Source of the DNA: Candidatus Lariskella endosymbiont of Epinotia ramella
Lineage (GTDB): Bacteria > Pseudomonadota > Alphaproteobacteria > Rickettsiales > Midichloriaceae
Reading direction: 5' to 3'
Length of the DNA stretch: 64,000 bases
NCBI RefSeq assembly: GCF_964019805.1
Contig: NZ_OZ026472.1
Location: forward strand, 310,001-374,000
Both the position numbers and the translations under genes were made by a program. Below the pieces are notes generated by a model. The model was given only the letters and a program-made list of their open reading frames with translations. It searched no databases and was not told the origin of the DNA. Of the stretch, positions 9,473 to 19,044 are shown in pieces (position 1 is the stretch's first letter; each line of letters opens with the position of its first letter).

Positions 9473-10717
9473 CTAGAGAGACTCTGTATAAACTGCAATC
9501 GCATAGCGTTTTTTTCCTGCGAGAAGCACTATCTTCCCATTAAGAAAATCAACTATACTAACTTGCTGACTTGGATCTTGTATTACTTTATTATTATACT
9601 TTGCGCCGCCACCTATAATAAGTTTCTTTGCTGCACTATTAGATTCTGCAAGTCCAGTCATGACAAAAAGCTGAAGAAACTTTATTCCAGATTCTATATC
9701 TTGTTTTGAGATATTAATCTTTGGAAGATCATCGATTGATAGCTCAGAACTACGCTCAAAAGCTTTGCTTGCAGTATTAAAGGCCTTTTCTGATGCTTCT
9801 TCTCCATGACAAAGCTTTGTTGCTTCATTTGCAAGGATAATTTTTGCATCATTAATTTCTGCGCCTTTGAGCTTTGATAACCTCTCGATCTCTTGTTCGT
9901 CTAATTCTGTAAAAAGCCTTAAAAATCTTATAACATCAGTGTCTTCGGTATTGCGCCAGAATTGCCAATAATCATATGGAGACTTCATGCTAGAGTTCAG
10001 CCAAACTGCACCGCTTGCGCTTTTCCCCATTTTAGCGCCTGATGCCATTGTAATTAAAGGACAAGTAAGACCAAATAGTTCCTTATCTATTACCTTGTGC
10101 GCAAGCCAGACGCCATTTACTATATTTCCCCATTGGTCTGAACCACCTACTTGTAACCTACAGCCAAATCTTTTATATAGCTCTAAAAAATCATATGCTT
10201 GCAAAAGCATATAGTTAAATTCTAAAAAGCTGAGGCTTTGTTCTGCATCTAAGCGTGATTTAACGCTTTCAAAGGTAAGCATTTTATTTACTGAAAAATG
10301 CCTACCATAATCACGTAGAAATTCTAAATATTTAATCTCACAAAGCCAATCATTGTTGTCTACAAAATGAGCTTTATCAAAGTTTATGAAGCGCTCAAAT
10401 ACAGTGGAAATTGATTCTTTATTTTCCTGAATAGTCTCATATGAGAGCATAGTCCTTGCATCACTTTTACCAGATGGATCCCCTATCATGGTTGTTGCGC
10501 CTCCAACTAGCACTATTGGAGTATGCCCTAGTTTTTGAAACCATCTGAGAATCATAATGTTCACAAGATTTCCAACGTGCAAGGATTTTGCTGTACAATC
10601 GAATCCGCAATAAAGCACAACTTCTGAGTTATGTGTCAAATTGTCTAGATCTTGTATATTTGTATTTTGGTACAAGAAACCGCGAGTTTGCAAAATTCTT
10701 AGTATTTCAGATTTCAT
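9473..10717 (-). CDS. tyrS: tyrosyl-tRNA synthetase
   Basis: Class I aminoacyl-tRNA synthetase that attaches tyrosine to tRNA-Tyr. The HIGH-like signature is LHVGNL near residue 47, and the KMSKS loop is KMGKS near 227. GGSDQWGNIVNG lies in the active site. The C-terminal S4 RNA-binding domain is present (AAKKLIIGGGAKYNNKVI). I chose the ATG at 10717 instead of an in-frame one at 10747: it gives MKSEIL, as expected for the family, and starts one base after the coq7 stop codon (TGA A ATG), the layout of a translationally coupled operon. The 414-residue length is normal. Confidence 0.96.
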   Translation of the reverse strand: MKSEILRILQTRGFLYQNTNIQDLDNLTHNSEVVLYCGFDCTAKSLHVGNLVNIMILRWFQKLGHTPIVLVGGATTMIGDPSGKSDARTMLSYETIQENKESISTVFERFINFDKAHFVDNNDWLCEIKYLEFLRDYGRHFSVNKMLTFESVKSRLDAEQSLSFLEFNYMLLQAYDFLELYKRFGCRLQVGGSDQWGNIVNGVWLAHKVIDKELFGLTCPLITMASGAKMGKSASGAVWLNSSMKSPYDYWQFWRNTEDTDVIRFLRLFTELDEQEIERLSKLKGAEINDAKIILANEATKLCHGEEASEKAFNTASKAFERSSELSIDDLPKINISKQDIESGIKFLQLFVMTGLAESNSAAKKLIIGGGAKYNNKVIQDPSQQVSIVDFLNGKIVLLAGKKRYAIAVYTESL

Positions 10718-10718
10718 T

Positions 10719-11306
10719 TCATACTCTCTTTGAAAGCGATATAGCAATTTTAGTAGCAGTTTTTACGCCAAACATAAAAATATTCACTCCAACAGAATTG
10801 GATTGTGCAGTCGAATGAACATATTCAAGCCCTCTGCTCTTATGTTCTATTTCTTCATTACGAAATTGTGTTATTTTCTGCAACAATTTCTCTTCACCAG
10901 GAACTTTGGATAGTAACTTCTGCTGTTTATAGTAGTGATCATCTATAACTTCTTCGACAGCTGCAGTACATGCCATCGCATATTTATCTCCTAGAAGTCC
11001 AGAGATTTTTCCAAGTGCAAAACCTAAAAAATGCCAAGCTGGAGAAAGAAAAGTTGGCCTTACTCGTTTTTGTTTTGCAAGATTCTCAAAATAAGCCAGG
11101 TGTATAAGTTCTTGTTCATACATATGACGTATTTCATCATAACATTTAGAGTGTTTTAATGCATGCATTTGTCCTTCGTATATACGTTTTGCGCCATATT
11201 CTCCAGCATGATTTACTCTTACCATACTATCATACTCTGCTTTTGAGATATGGACTTGCCTCTTCTTTGCTGCATTTTGCATAGAGTTTTGCATTTTAAA
11301 GACCAA
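10719..11306 (-). CDS. coq7: 2-polyprenyl-3-methyl-6-methoxy-1,4-benzoquinol hydroxylase
   Basis: A di-iron monooxygenase that performs a late ring hydroxylation in ubiquinone synthesis at the inner membrane. The 195-residue protein carries the duplicated carboxylate/histidine motifs of the family: HAGEYGAKRIYEGQ near residue 33, EQELIHLAYF near 65, CTAAVEEVIDDHYYKQ near 114 and FRNEEIEHK near 148. An in-frame ATG five codons in (MQNSMQ) could also be the start. tyrS follows directly on the same strand. COQ7-type enzymes are typical of alphaproteobacteria and mitochondria. Confidence 0.95.
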   Translation of the reverse strand: MVFKMQNSMQNAAKKRQVHISKAEYDSMVRVNHAGEYGAKRIYEGQMHALKHSKCYDEIRHMYEQELIHLAYFENLAKQKRVRPTFLSPAWHFLGFALGKISGLLGDKYAMACTAAVEEVIDDHYYKQQKLLSKVPGEEKLLQKITQFRNEEIEHKSRGLEYVHSTAQSNSVGVNIFMFGVKTATKIAISLSKRV

Positions 11307-11740
11307 AATTAATCATTCAATTACTTATTATATGTGAGTTACAAATTATTTTATCAATTGGCAACTTTTCTAAATGTTTCAAAAATTGAGTCAGGAATGA
11401 ACTTCTTAAAGTTTTTAAAATATAAAATTCAACTATTTTTGCATGGTAGAAGTGCCAAAATGTCATATATCTCTGGTAAATGAAGCGTTGTTATTTACAT
11501 ACGAAGTTAGACTTCAAAAAAAAGCTAAGTAGAATGGGTGCGCATGTATATAAAATCAATACATAAAAAGCATTCTGCACAACACTCAATTTTGAAAAGT
11601 GTGGCGAGTATATGATGCACCTCTTTGTATAACACTGCCGGCAGTAATACTTACAGAAAATCTACCATATACTAAAGTTATTAATCAGCAACTAAAGGTT
11701 ATTATATACCTGCCACCTGGAAAAGTCGCCAATAACTAAT
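11307..11740. repeat. R3 and R1 fragments in the coq7-mipZ gap
   Basis: The block from about 11460 has R3 features in inverted orientation (GGTAAATGAAGCGTTG at 11477, CTTCAAAAAAAAGCTAAG near 11513, and the terminus CAATTTTGAAAAGTGTGGCG at 11588), then an R1 start (CACTGCCGGCAG near 11633). From 11307 to 11460, and from 11650 to 11737, I see no gene or recognisable repeat. Confidence 0.6.
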
Positions 11741-11895
11741 AGACTTCTTCTTCAAACTTGTTCCAGTTTAGGCAAGTGCAAGTAGTATACGAAAGCGCGA
11801 GGAAGCCTAAGTGTCCAAGAATTACATGCACTTCCCTGAATGCTGAGGATGCAACACGAGCAATTGGCCGCTAGAACAAGTTTGAGAAGAAGTCT
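11741..11895. mobile_element. P element: 155-bp MITE with IS5-like ends
   Basis: The element begins AGACTTCTTCTTCAAACTTG and ends with a closely matching inverted repeat (CAAGTTTGAGAAGAAGTCT). It is flanked by AAT at 11738-11740 and 11896-11898, a 3-bp target duplication. The interior holds GTGCAAG...GCGCGAGGAAG blocks shared with the copies at 35231 and within ygfZ. It encodes no transposase. Confidence 0.85.
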
Positions 11896-11914
11896 AATGC
11901 ATCATAATAAGATT

Positions 11915-12709
11915 TTAACACGTAGCATTATCAAGAAGTCGATTTTCTATGGCAAGTGCAGCTACAAACTCCCTTAGCTCCTGCCTTGCAGCTATAACTG
12001 AATGCGTAAGCTTTATTTTATCTGTAATACCTATATCATGTAAAGTAAGCCCACTTAGGAAAAGTTCTTTAAAGATTACTCTATCTCCAAAACCTCGCAC
12101 TACTCTAAAACCAAACTTCTTTGATAACTTTCCGATAGCAACTTCTATATTTTTTTTGTTATTTGTATCAAGTGACGAAATTCTATTTCTCACTACAACC
12201 CAGTCTACTTCTTTTTTATCCCTAGCTGCACGCTTTATTTTTTGCTCCCATACCATAGCACTATATACTCCAGGCTTTACTACATTTAGTGCACTTGGCT
12301 CACATCTTCCAAGTAAATCAATATCTACAAAACTATCATTGATAGGAGTCACTATAATATCAGCGTAAGAGTGTGCAGCTCTGCTTAGTTCTGTATCACT
12401 TCCTGGAGTATCTATGATGATAAAGTCGCAAGCTGTGTCATATATTGATATCATACCAGAGATAATTTCATCATATGTCAAATCTGATATCTCAAGCTTT
12501 ATACATATAGGCATTGCAAGTGTAAGATTATTGCTTTTTACCGTAGTTGCTCTATTTTCTATGTATGTAGATAGAGATTTTTGTCTGATATCTAAATCAA
12601 GCGCAGCTACATTATATCCCATCTTAAGCAACGTCACTGCTGTATGCATAGCTGACGTAGTCTTGCCTGATCCACCCTTTTCATTCCCAAACACAATGAC
12701 TTTAGCCAT
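11915..12709 (-). CDS. mipZ: MipZ, ParA-family division-plane positioning ATPase
   Basis: MipZ forms a gradient from the chromosome-bound ParB complex at the poles and blocks FtsZ ring assembly away from midcell. The 264-residue protein has the deviant Walker A NEKGGSGKTT near residue 8, LDLDIRQKS (Walker A'), and IIDTPGSD near residue 98 as Walker B. The segments IENRA, VTPINDSFVDIDLLG and WVVVRNRISS are characteristic of MipZ rather than generic ParA. Its ATG lies immediately after the hisS stop codon on the same strand, so the two are coupled. ftsZ and parB are not in the window. Confidence 0.93.
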   Translation of the reverse strand: MAKVIVFGNEKGGSGKTTSAMHTAVTLLKMGYNVAALDLDIRQKSLSTYIENRATTVKSNNLTLAMPICIKLEISDLTYDEIISGMISIYDTACDFIIIDTPGSDTELSRAAHSYADIIVTPINDSFVDIDLLGRCEPSALNVVKPGVYSAMVWEQKIKRAARDKKEVDWVVVRNRISSLDTNNKKNIEVAIGKLSKKFGFRVVRGFGDRVIFKELFLSGLTLHDIGITDKIKLTHSVIAARQELREFVAALAIENRLLDNATC

Positions 12710-13972
12710 TTATACCTTTAATCCCTCCAAATAACTTGGCAAATTTTCAAATTTCACTATCTGCTCAATACCAGTTGTCATATTCTTTACTATGCAGTTT
12801 TTTTCTATAAGTTCACTATCGCCAAAAATAATAACAAAATCTGCTCCTCTCTTATTCGCTTTTTGCATGCGTTTCTTGAGGCTGAGTCCATAATCTATAT
12901 AAACTGGTAGCTCAAATGATCTCAGTGAGTGGATAAGCTTGATTGAATATTCTTCAGCATCTTCTCCAATAGGAATGATTGGGATTCCCAATTTCTTATT
13001 TGCTATAACCACTCTTGTTTCCAGAAGCGCAGCAAGTCTCTCAACTCCAAGAGCAAAACCAATTGCAGGAACACAAGAGCCGCCCATGGCACTGACTAAT
13101 TCATCATATCTGCCGCCGGCAATGACAGTTCCCTGACTACCTAATTTATCTGTTATGATCTCAAAAACTACTCCAGTGTAGTAATCTAATCCCCTAACAA
13201 GCTTGTGGTTTTGCTTATATTTTATTCCGATATCATTTAGATATGATAGCAAACGCTCGTATTTACTTCTAACCTCTTTTGATAAAAAATCAATTATTTT
13301 TGGCACTCCATTTAATATCTCCTGATCAGTCTTATCTTTGCTATCCAAAATTCTTAGCGGATTTCGCTCAAGACGTATTTTACTTTCATGTGATAGGCTG
13401 GTTTTATAACATCCCAAATAATCCTTGATAGCAAGTTCATACTTTTTTCTGGATTCTATATCTCCCATAGAATTGATGTTTAGCTCTGTTGTGTCGCAAA
13501 TTCCAAGTGCTTCGATTATAGAATCGGCCATAGCTATTGTCTCAACGTCTGAAGCTATGGAATCTGAGCCAAAAAATTCGTAACTGACTTGATTAAATTG
13601 CCTATATCTTGCTTTTTGAGGTCTTTCATGTCTGAAGAGTGGACCTGCCGAAAATAATTTAAGTGGCAAATCTTGCAATAAGTGATTCGATATTGCAGCT
13701 CTCACTATTGGAGCTGTTAATTCTGGCCTTAGCGTTATACTTGTTTTATCTCTGTCAAGAAAAGTGTAGGTTTCTTTTGATACTATATCAGATGTATCTC
13801 CGAGCGTTCTGAAAAACACGTTTGAATTTTCGAAGATGGGCGTAATAATCTCTTGATATCCAAAAATGCGGGCTTTGCATCGTGCAACGTCGATAACCTG
13901 GTTCATTATCTCAAGATTTTTCCCAAATATATCTTGCGTTCCTCTAATAGATTGCAAATTTTTTTCGCTCAT
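12710..13972 (-). CDS. hisS: histidyl-tRNA synthetase
   Basis: Class II synthetase charging tRNA-His. Family signatures are RGTQDIFG at the N-terminus, motif 2 region FRHERPQKARYRQFNQ near residue 112, the histidine-A loops LVRGLDYYTGVVFE near 258 and GGRYDELVSAMGG near 286, and motif 3 IGFALGVERL near 305. The C-terminal anticodon-binding domain is present. The 420-residue length is normal. It is the upstream gene of a tight pair with mipZ. Confidence 0.97.
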   Translation of the reverse strand: MSEKNLQSIRGTQDIFGKNLEIMNQVIDVARCKARIFGYQEIITPIFENSNVFFRTLGDTSDIVSKETYTFLDRDKTSITLRPELTAPIVRAAISNHLLQDLPLKLFSAGPLFRHERPQKARYRQFNQVSYEFFGSDSIASDVETIAMADSIIEALGICDTTELNINSMGDIESRKKYELAIKDYLGCYKTSLSHESKIRLERNPLRILDSKDKTDQEILNGVPKIIDFLSKEVRSKYERLLSYLNDIGIKYKQNHKLVRGLDYYTGVVFEIITDKLGSQGTVIAGGRYDELVSAMGGSCVPAIGFALGVERLAALLETRVVIANKKLGIPIIPIGEDAEEYSIKLIHSLRSFELPVYIDYGLSLKKRMQKANKRGADFVIIFGDSELIEKNCIVKNMTTGIEQIVKFENLPSYLEGLKV

Positions 13973-14164
13973 TTTGCTACTTTATTGTATTATTTTTAAT
14001 AAGCTTGTATCATCTAATCGTTAGAATAGCGATTCCTAATATACTAATTCTGCAATATATTTATTGTGGTTTTTAGAATTTACAAGTATTCTATTGACCA
14101 CATAAATCAATTTGATGTATTAGGAACGTTAGCGATTTTTATTTAAAATGGAGAAATTATCATT

Positions 14165-14452
14165 ATGTTAGCGACATTTTTGCAATACCTTCATGCAGCG
14201 CCTATAGCGCTTATAGTGTTCATAGTGACTGCTGCTGTTACACATAGTAAAGTTGTTGAGAGAGTAGGCTCAGAAGTAATTATGGCTCTCTTACTTGTTC
14301 TTGCATCGCTTGGACTTGGTGCTGGGCATTTCATACATGAAAATGGCTTTGCGCACATTGAGTTATTTGATCCTTGTTACGGCTATGTTGTTACCTTAGT
14401 TGGTGTGGCTTTTAAACTAGTTAGAAGTAAGCTTGTTACTAAAGCTCTCTAA
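14165..14452 (+). CDS. small integral membrane protein of unknown function
   Basis: The 95-residue product has two or three hydrophobic segments: about residues 8-27 (APIALIVFIVTAAV), 38-55 (VIMALLLVLASLGLGAG) and 72-86 (YGYVVTLVGVAFKLV). It ends in a short basic tail (RSKLVTKAL). I recognise no family. Size and shape resemble small phage-type or pilin-like membrane proteins, but no diagnostic motif supports either. The ATG at 14165 is preceded by GGAGAAATTATCATT, a fair Shine-Dalgarno, which favours a real gene. Confidence 0.6.
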   Translation: MLATFLQYLHAAPIALIVFIVTAAVTHSKVVERVGSEVIMALLLVLASLGLGAGHFIHENGFAHIELFDPCYGYVVTLVGVAFKLVRSKLVTKAL

Positions 14453-14525
14453 TTATGTATTGGATCTTTTGTAGCAGTATGTAGTAGTGCATGCTGCTTG
14501 CTCTTTTGTTTCGGCCATTTCATAG

Positions 14526-14896
14526 TCGCCTATGTCATAACTCTAAGAAGTGTGGTATGTGTTTTTGGCTGAAAGCAATTATGATTCACCGAAAGTCCAA
14601 CAGGAAAAGATGGCAAAATCTCCAAAAACCTTATGGATTTTTTCTAAACACTGACAGCAGTGCTTAAAGTAATAATTTGCAAGTATCGAACAAATCATAC
14701 CAATTCCCACAAATAACAGCATATATTTGCTGCGTATCTTTTAAAGAAAAGACGAAGCTAAAGTATTCTTTTATTTTAGGGAGTTGATATTGATATCCGA
14801 AAATTAGCGCGGGGCCGCATCTTTAAGCTAATTTTTGTACATTGCACTTTCCGCGAAAATTTATTTGCATAGCAAATAAATTTTTGACGCACAGAC
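14526..14896 (+). repeat. R2 interspersed repeat interrupted by another repeat (R4)
   Basis: R2 starts near 14533 (CATAACTCTAAGAAG), passes through GCCAAAAACCTTATGG near 14619 and ends with TTTTTGACG near 14884. Between about 14697 and 14790 it is split by a separate segment (ACCAATTCCCACAAATAACAG ...), seen also near 4170-4230, that contains an inverted repeat around TCTTTTAAAGAAAAGA. Confidence 0.65.
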
Positions 14897-14936
14897 TTCA
14901 TAGAATTTGTATGCTTTTTTATTTTTTTGGTGTCGT

Positions 14937-16136
14937 ATGTCTAGTTATGTTCAGATCTTTCGCGAAGCCGTTGAAAAAGTAAAAGTGGAGGATAGGTATA
15001 GAGTTTTCTTTGAGCTTGAGCATATATGTGGAGCATTCCCTGTTGTATATAGTCCGAAACTCCAAAGGAATGTGACTGTTTGGTGTAGTAACGATTATCT
15101 TGGTATGAGCAAACATCCAGTTGTGGTGGAAGCTATGGTTGATGCTGCTAAATCAGCAGGAGCAGGAGCGGGTGGGACACGAAATATTTCCGGTACGCAT
15201 AGTTATATAGTGGAGCTTGAAGAGGAGATTGCTTCCCTTCATAGAAAGGAAGCTGCACTTGTATTTACATCTGGATATATAGCAAATCAATCTACTCTTT
15301 CTGTGCTTGCAAAGATAATGCCAGATTGTGTGATTTTTTCAGATAGTGACAATCACGCTTCTATCATACATGGTATAAAGGAAAGTAGGCTCCAAAAACA
15401 TGTCTTTAAACACAATGACACAGGTGATCTTGAAAGACTCCTTGCACTTTACCCGAAAGAAAGACATAAAATAATAGTTTTTGAATCAGTATACTCTATG
15501 AGTGGTACTGTTTCTCCGCTATCTACCATATGTGATCTTGCAGAAAAATATAATGCTATGACTTATATAGATGAGGTGCATTCTGTAGGTCTTTACGGTG
15601 AGCAGGGCGCTGGCTTTTGTGCTGAACTCGGTCTTGCAGATAGGGTAGATATAATACAAGGAACTTTAGCTAAAGCGTTTGGTGTCATCGGAGGATATAT
15701 ATCAGGAAAATTTGATATGATCGATGCTATTAGGAGTTATGCGCCTGGTTTTATATTTACCACTACTCTTCCGCCTTCAGTTGCCGCAGCTGCTCTTGCA
15801 AGTATAAGGTATTTAAGAAGAGAGGAACATGAACGCAACGAACATAAAAGCACTATTAGGAGTGTGAAAGAAGCTCTTAATTCTTATGGCATTCCTTGTA
15901 TTCTAAATGATAGGCATATTATTCCTGTTATAGTTGGAAATCCTGCAGCAGCGAAGTCTATCTCTATAGATCTTTTTGATGACTATGGGATATATGTTCA
16001 GCATATCAATTTTCCAACAGTTCCACGTGGCACTGAGCGTCTCAGAATTACTCCATCACAACTGCACAATGAAAATATGATAGGTGCATTAGGAGAGAAG
16101 CTGAATAAAGTACTTCGCAAACATAATATCATTTAG
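14937..16136 (+). CDS. hemA: 5-aminolevulinate synthase
   Basis: A PLP enzyme condensing glycine with succinyl-CoA, the first committed step of haem synthesis by the alphaproteobacterial C4 route. The pyridoxal lysine lies in [16 protein letters not shown] near residue 246. [33 protein letters not shown] and [12 protein letters not shown] are strongly conserved family segments. I place the start at 14937 (MSSYVQIF) rather than the in-frame ATG at 14907, whose first residues are hydrophobic and lie next to repeat sequence. The protein is then 399 residues, normal for the family. hemH is also in the window, at 61571. Confidence 0.96.
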   Translation: MSSYVQIFREAVEKVKVEDRYRVFFELEHICGAFPVVYSPKLQRNVTVWCSNDYLGMSKHPVVVEAMVDAAKSAGAGAGGTRNISGTHSYIVELEEEIASLHRKEAALVFTSGYIANQSTLSVLAKIMPDCVIFSDSDNHASIIHGIKESRLQKHVFKHNDTGDLERLLALYPKERHKIIVFESVYSMSGTVSPLSTICDLAEKYNAMTYIDEVHSVGLYGEQGAGFCAELGLADRVDIIQGTLAKAFGVIGGYISGKFDMIDAIRSYAPGFIFTTTLPPSVAAAALASIRYLRREEHERNEHKSTIRSVKEALNSYGIPCILNDRHIIPVIVGNPAAAKSISIDLFDDYGIYVQHINFPTVPRGTERLRITPSQLHNENMIGALGEKLNKVLRKHNII

Positions 16137-16229
16137 TCCTTGATAGAGAGATGATAAATAAAAAATAGATATTATGTCACTCTATCGACTGATTAATAAC
16201 ACGAGTGTATGGCAGATTTTTTGCCAATA

Positions 16230-16515
16230 CAAAGTCGTCTTCGTCATAACTCTCGATGGGATGTATTATCTCAGCTGCAAGTAATTATGATTCACCGAAA
16301 GTCTAACAGGAAAAGTGGCAAAATTGCCAAAAACCTTATGGATTTTGTTAGGTATTGCGGGCAAAGTGATTGTACAAGAATTGTAATGGCATGATTTTTT
16401 ATAGTACCAGTTAATATCTGCGCCTAATACTTTTACATGTTTGTAAAGAAATTAACGAAGTAATAATGGAAAATTAGGATAAAAAACTTTATATAATGAC
16501 GTGGTTAACAGTGCC
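16230..16515 (+). repeat. mosaic of truncated R2 joined to inverted R1
   Basis: R2 runs from about 16245 (CATAACTCTCGATGGG) through GCCAAAAACCTTATGG at 16324 to about 16350, then switches to inverted R1 (GGGCAAAGTGATTGTAC at 16360 to GTTAACAGTGCC at 16499). The 61-codon frame at 16209-16394 is repeat sequence, not a gene. The R1 portion gives an empty-site sequence (TTATATAATGACGTGG near 16490) for the P insertion at 35231. Confidence 0.65.
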
Positions 16516-17041
16516 GTAATAAAATATATAATGAGCATTTTAAAAACGCAAATTCTGAAAAGTATGACGAGTATTATATTCGTGTTATGCATAACTCGTT
16601 TTACGTAGTGTTTATGCTAAAAAGTGCCAATATAGATTTTATGTGTTAATTTTTATCTCACATATTCTAAAGTGCAGAAATGAGTTTAAAAATGCAGTAT
16701 GTATTTAAAATGGCTAATGACTTTATAATGTTAATAACATCTACTATTTGAGGTTTACGGCATTGTAGTACATGTTTTATACACTGGCAAAATGTATTTG
16801 CTGCAAGCTACACTCTCTAATATATATCGACACACCCTAGTTTTTTGGTATATTAAAGCTAGTTTAAAAGATTGACTTACATCTCTTTATATCATTACCT
16901 GTTTTATGTTTGATTAAGAGTTTTAAGTGGTTCTTATTCTATTTTTAGTATGTTTAATTCTAAATCTTGCCTAATATAGCAGATCTGATCCTGCATACTT
17001 GCTAAAATCAAATTAATATAATTCTATTCCTTTATTTAAAA
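16516..17041. other. gene-free stretch upstream of the M16 protease gene
   Basis: An R3 terminus (TTCTGAAAAGTATGACGAGT near 16553) is the only recognisable element. The rest is AT-rich with no gene I can support on either strand. Confidence 0.5.
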
Positions 17042-18313
17042 ATGACACATAAGTTTGAATCTAATGCAAATGGCTTAAGAGTGTTGACTGATCACATGAC
17101 TGGTATTGAAACTGTATCAATCAGTGTATTGATCAAAACTGGAAGTCGACATGAAGAAAAAAAGTATAACGGTATCTCACATTTCCTGGAGCATATGGCG
17201 TTTAAAGGTACTAATACTAGAACGGCACGTCAGATTGCAGAAGAGTTTGATATGATAGGCGGTAAGTTCAATGCCTATACTAGCCGCGAAAAAACAGTAT
17301 ATCATGCTAAGGTACTCAAAGAAGACTGGCAGAAAGCTTTAGACATAATTGCAGATATAATACAAAACTCTACGTTTGATCAAAAAGAGTTAGATAGCGA
17401 GCGAAATGTAATATTACAAGAAATAGCTCAGACTAATGACGCTCCTGATGATATAATCTTTGATTATTTTCAAGAAGTTGCATTTCCAAAGCAGCCTATT
17501 GGTAGATCAATTTTGGGAAAAGAAAGTTTTATAAAAAGTGTCACAAGAGATGACTTTTTCAGATATGTTGGTGAAAGATATGGATATAGGAATACCATAA
17601 TATCAGCTGCTGGAAGTTTAGATCATGATAAATTTACTGAACATGCATTTAGCAAATTTAATAATCTTTCAACACAATCAATTGATGTATATGAACCTGC
17701 TTTCTATGTAGGTGGTGATAAAAGAGTAAAACGTGATCTTGAACAAGTACACTTAGTTATAGGTTTTCCTGGTCTCTCTTATGTGCATCCTAATTATTAT
17801 GATATACAAGTGCTTTCCATGGTAGTTGGAGGAGGTATGTCTTCAAGGTTATTCCAAGAGATAAGGGAAAAAAGAGGACTTGCGTATCACATATCAGCGT
17901 TTAACTCAAGTTATTCTGATTGCGGTATTTTTGGTGTTTATTCTGCGACTAGTGAGGATAAGGTAAATGAGCTGCTTGATGCAACTGCTAGTGAGTTACA
18001 TGATATGGTGACTAGCATATCAGAAGATGAGGTACAGAGAGCGAAAGCTCAGCTGAAAGCAAGCGTTCTGATGGCTCAAGAAAGTTCTATGGCTCGTGCA
18101 GAAAAAATGGCGAGCAACTATGCTGTATTTGGTCGTTTTGTGCCGATTTATGAAATTATCTCAAAAATTGATGCTGTTAGCACAGAGTCATTGCGTAGTG
18201 TTATGAATAAGATTCTTATACAAGATAGAAAACTCACTTTTTCTAGTATAGGCAATATTGATAAAGTATGTGCGAGAGAAGAAGTGGCTACTATGTTTGG
18301 CTTTCAAGCTTAA
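17042..18313 (+). CDS. M16 family zinc metallopeptidase, mitochondrial-processing-peptidase-like
   Basis: A pitrilysin-family protease related to the beta subunit of mitochondrial processing peptidase. The zinc site HFLEHMAFKGT (HxxEH) lies near residue 47, with the downstream third ligand in the NVILQEI segment near residue 125. VVGGGMSSRLFQEIREKRGLAYHISAF near residue 262 is the conserved glycine-rich and RGLAY region of the C-terminal lobe. The 423-residue length and cytoplasmic character (no signal peptide) fit the rickettsial members studied as relatives of mitochondrial presequence peptidases. Physiological substrates are unknown. Confidence 0.93.
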   Translation: MTHKFESNANGLRVLTDHMTGIETVSISVLIKTGSRHEEKKYNGISHFLEHMAFKGTNTRTARQIAEEFDMIGGKFNAYTSREKTVYHAKVLKEDWQKALDIIADIIQNSTFDQKELDSERNVILQEIAQTNDAPDDIIFDYFQEVAFPKQPIGRSILGKESFIKSVTRDDFFRYVGERYGYRNTIISAAGSLDHDKFTEHAFSKFNNLSTQSIDVYEPAFYVGGDKRVKRDLEQVHLVIGFPGLSYVHPNYYDIQVLSMVVGGGMSSRLFQEIREKRGLAYHISAFNSSYSDCGIFGVYSATSEDKVNELLDATASELHDMVTSISEDEVQRAKAQLKASVLMAQESSMARAEKMASNYAVFGRFVPIYEIISKIDAVSTESLRSVMNKILIQDRKLTFSSIGNIDKVCAREEVATMFGFQA

Positions 18314-18410
18314 CTAGTCTTGCCATCATAACTCATGGGAATTTAAGTTTTGCTTATAAGTTTTCAGGTCATATATTCAATATGTTGATTAGTGTTTAAA
18401 CATAGTATTG

Positions 18411-18998
18411 TCATTCAATAAATGTTCCGATGACTTTATCATACATTTCAGCAGATTTTGAATAACCTAGTGTTTTACGATTCAACCTTTTTGGTCTATT
18501 TCGTAGTGTTAGATTCTCTCTTTCAATACGCTGAGTGTATATTTTGCCAACAATGTGTTTTTCATGTGTGGCAGAGAAATGACAGGAGATTTAGGCGCAA
18601 GAAGGAACGGAGTGTATTTGATATACATTAGGATCCGAGCCGCGAAATCAACGCACCAGTTCTCACAAGGGAAGTAGAGTTTCGAAAGAGGTCGATTATA
18701 AGCACCGAATTTGTCTGTAGACCAGAATACAACCTTAAAGTTTTCCATTCTTTTAAGTACAATATTTAGAGTTTCTGTAGTTCTCTCACCGAAAGCATGA
18801 GATATGATACGCTTAAGTCTCGGTTCCCAGGCATACCCACAGCCATCGCTGTAGCTTCTTACCTCTTATCTCTTACAAATGCACACATTTCATCAACCTC
18901 ACAAATAAGGAAAACCTTTAGCTTGTTTAGTTGTAGTGTTGTTACACAGCGTGGCATTGTTGCACTTCGTTTTAGAATGCAAGGCGTACAAGAAAGAT
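18411..18998 (-). pseudogene. IS1-family transposase remnant, frameshifted and interrupted
   Basis: On the minus strand several frames give pieces of one IS1-type transposase in order: EVDEMCAFV near 18890, HAFGERTTETL near 18790, VVFWSTDKFGAYNRPL near 18700, then EKHIVGKIYTQRIERENL near 18540, and YSKSAEMYDKVIGTFIE ending at the stop codon at 18411. These correspond to EMDEQW, FGERT, TDxW, YTQRIER and DKVIG of active IS1 proteins. Frameshifts, a stop, and a 116-bp insertion separate them, so the gene is dead. The upstream end is cut or obscured by the IS256-type element inserted at 18999. Confidence 0.85.
18564..18679 (-). repeat. 116-bp insertion inside the IS1-family remnant
   Basis: The transposase reads GAYNRPLSK up to 18680 and resumes as EKHIVGK from 18563. 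The 116 bases between have no counterpart in IS1 proteins, are GC-richer than the surroundings (GCGGCTCGGATCC segment), and break the frame. I do not recognise a second copy in this window, so its class is uncertain. Confidence 0.6.
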
Positions 18999-19044
18999 AA
19001 ATTGGCGGGTCTTTCTCATTGATTGTGTAAATTTTTTAGAGCCA

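Noticed and set aside
9392-9709. 105-codon plus-strand frame with cysteines (CHSCLQAK)
   Set aside because: Half is the R2 repeat and the rest is antisense to the 3' end of tyrS.
16209-16394. 61-codon frame between hemA and the protease gene
   Set aside because: It is an R2/R1 repeat mosaic.
18509-18748. 79-codon frame that looks like a small protein
   Set aside because: It is one reading frame of the IS1-family remnant running through the 116-bp insertion.
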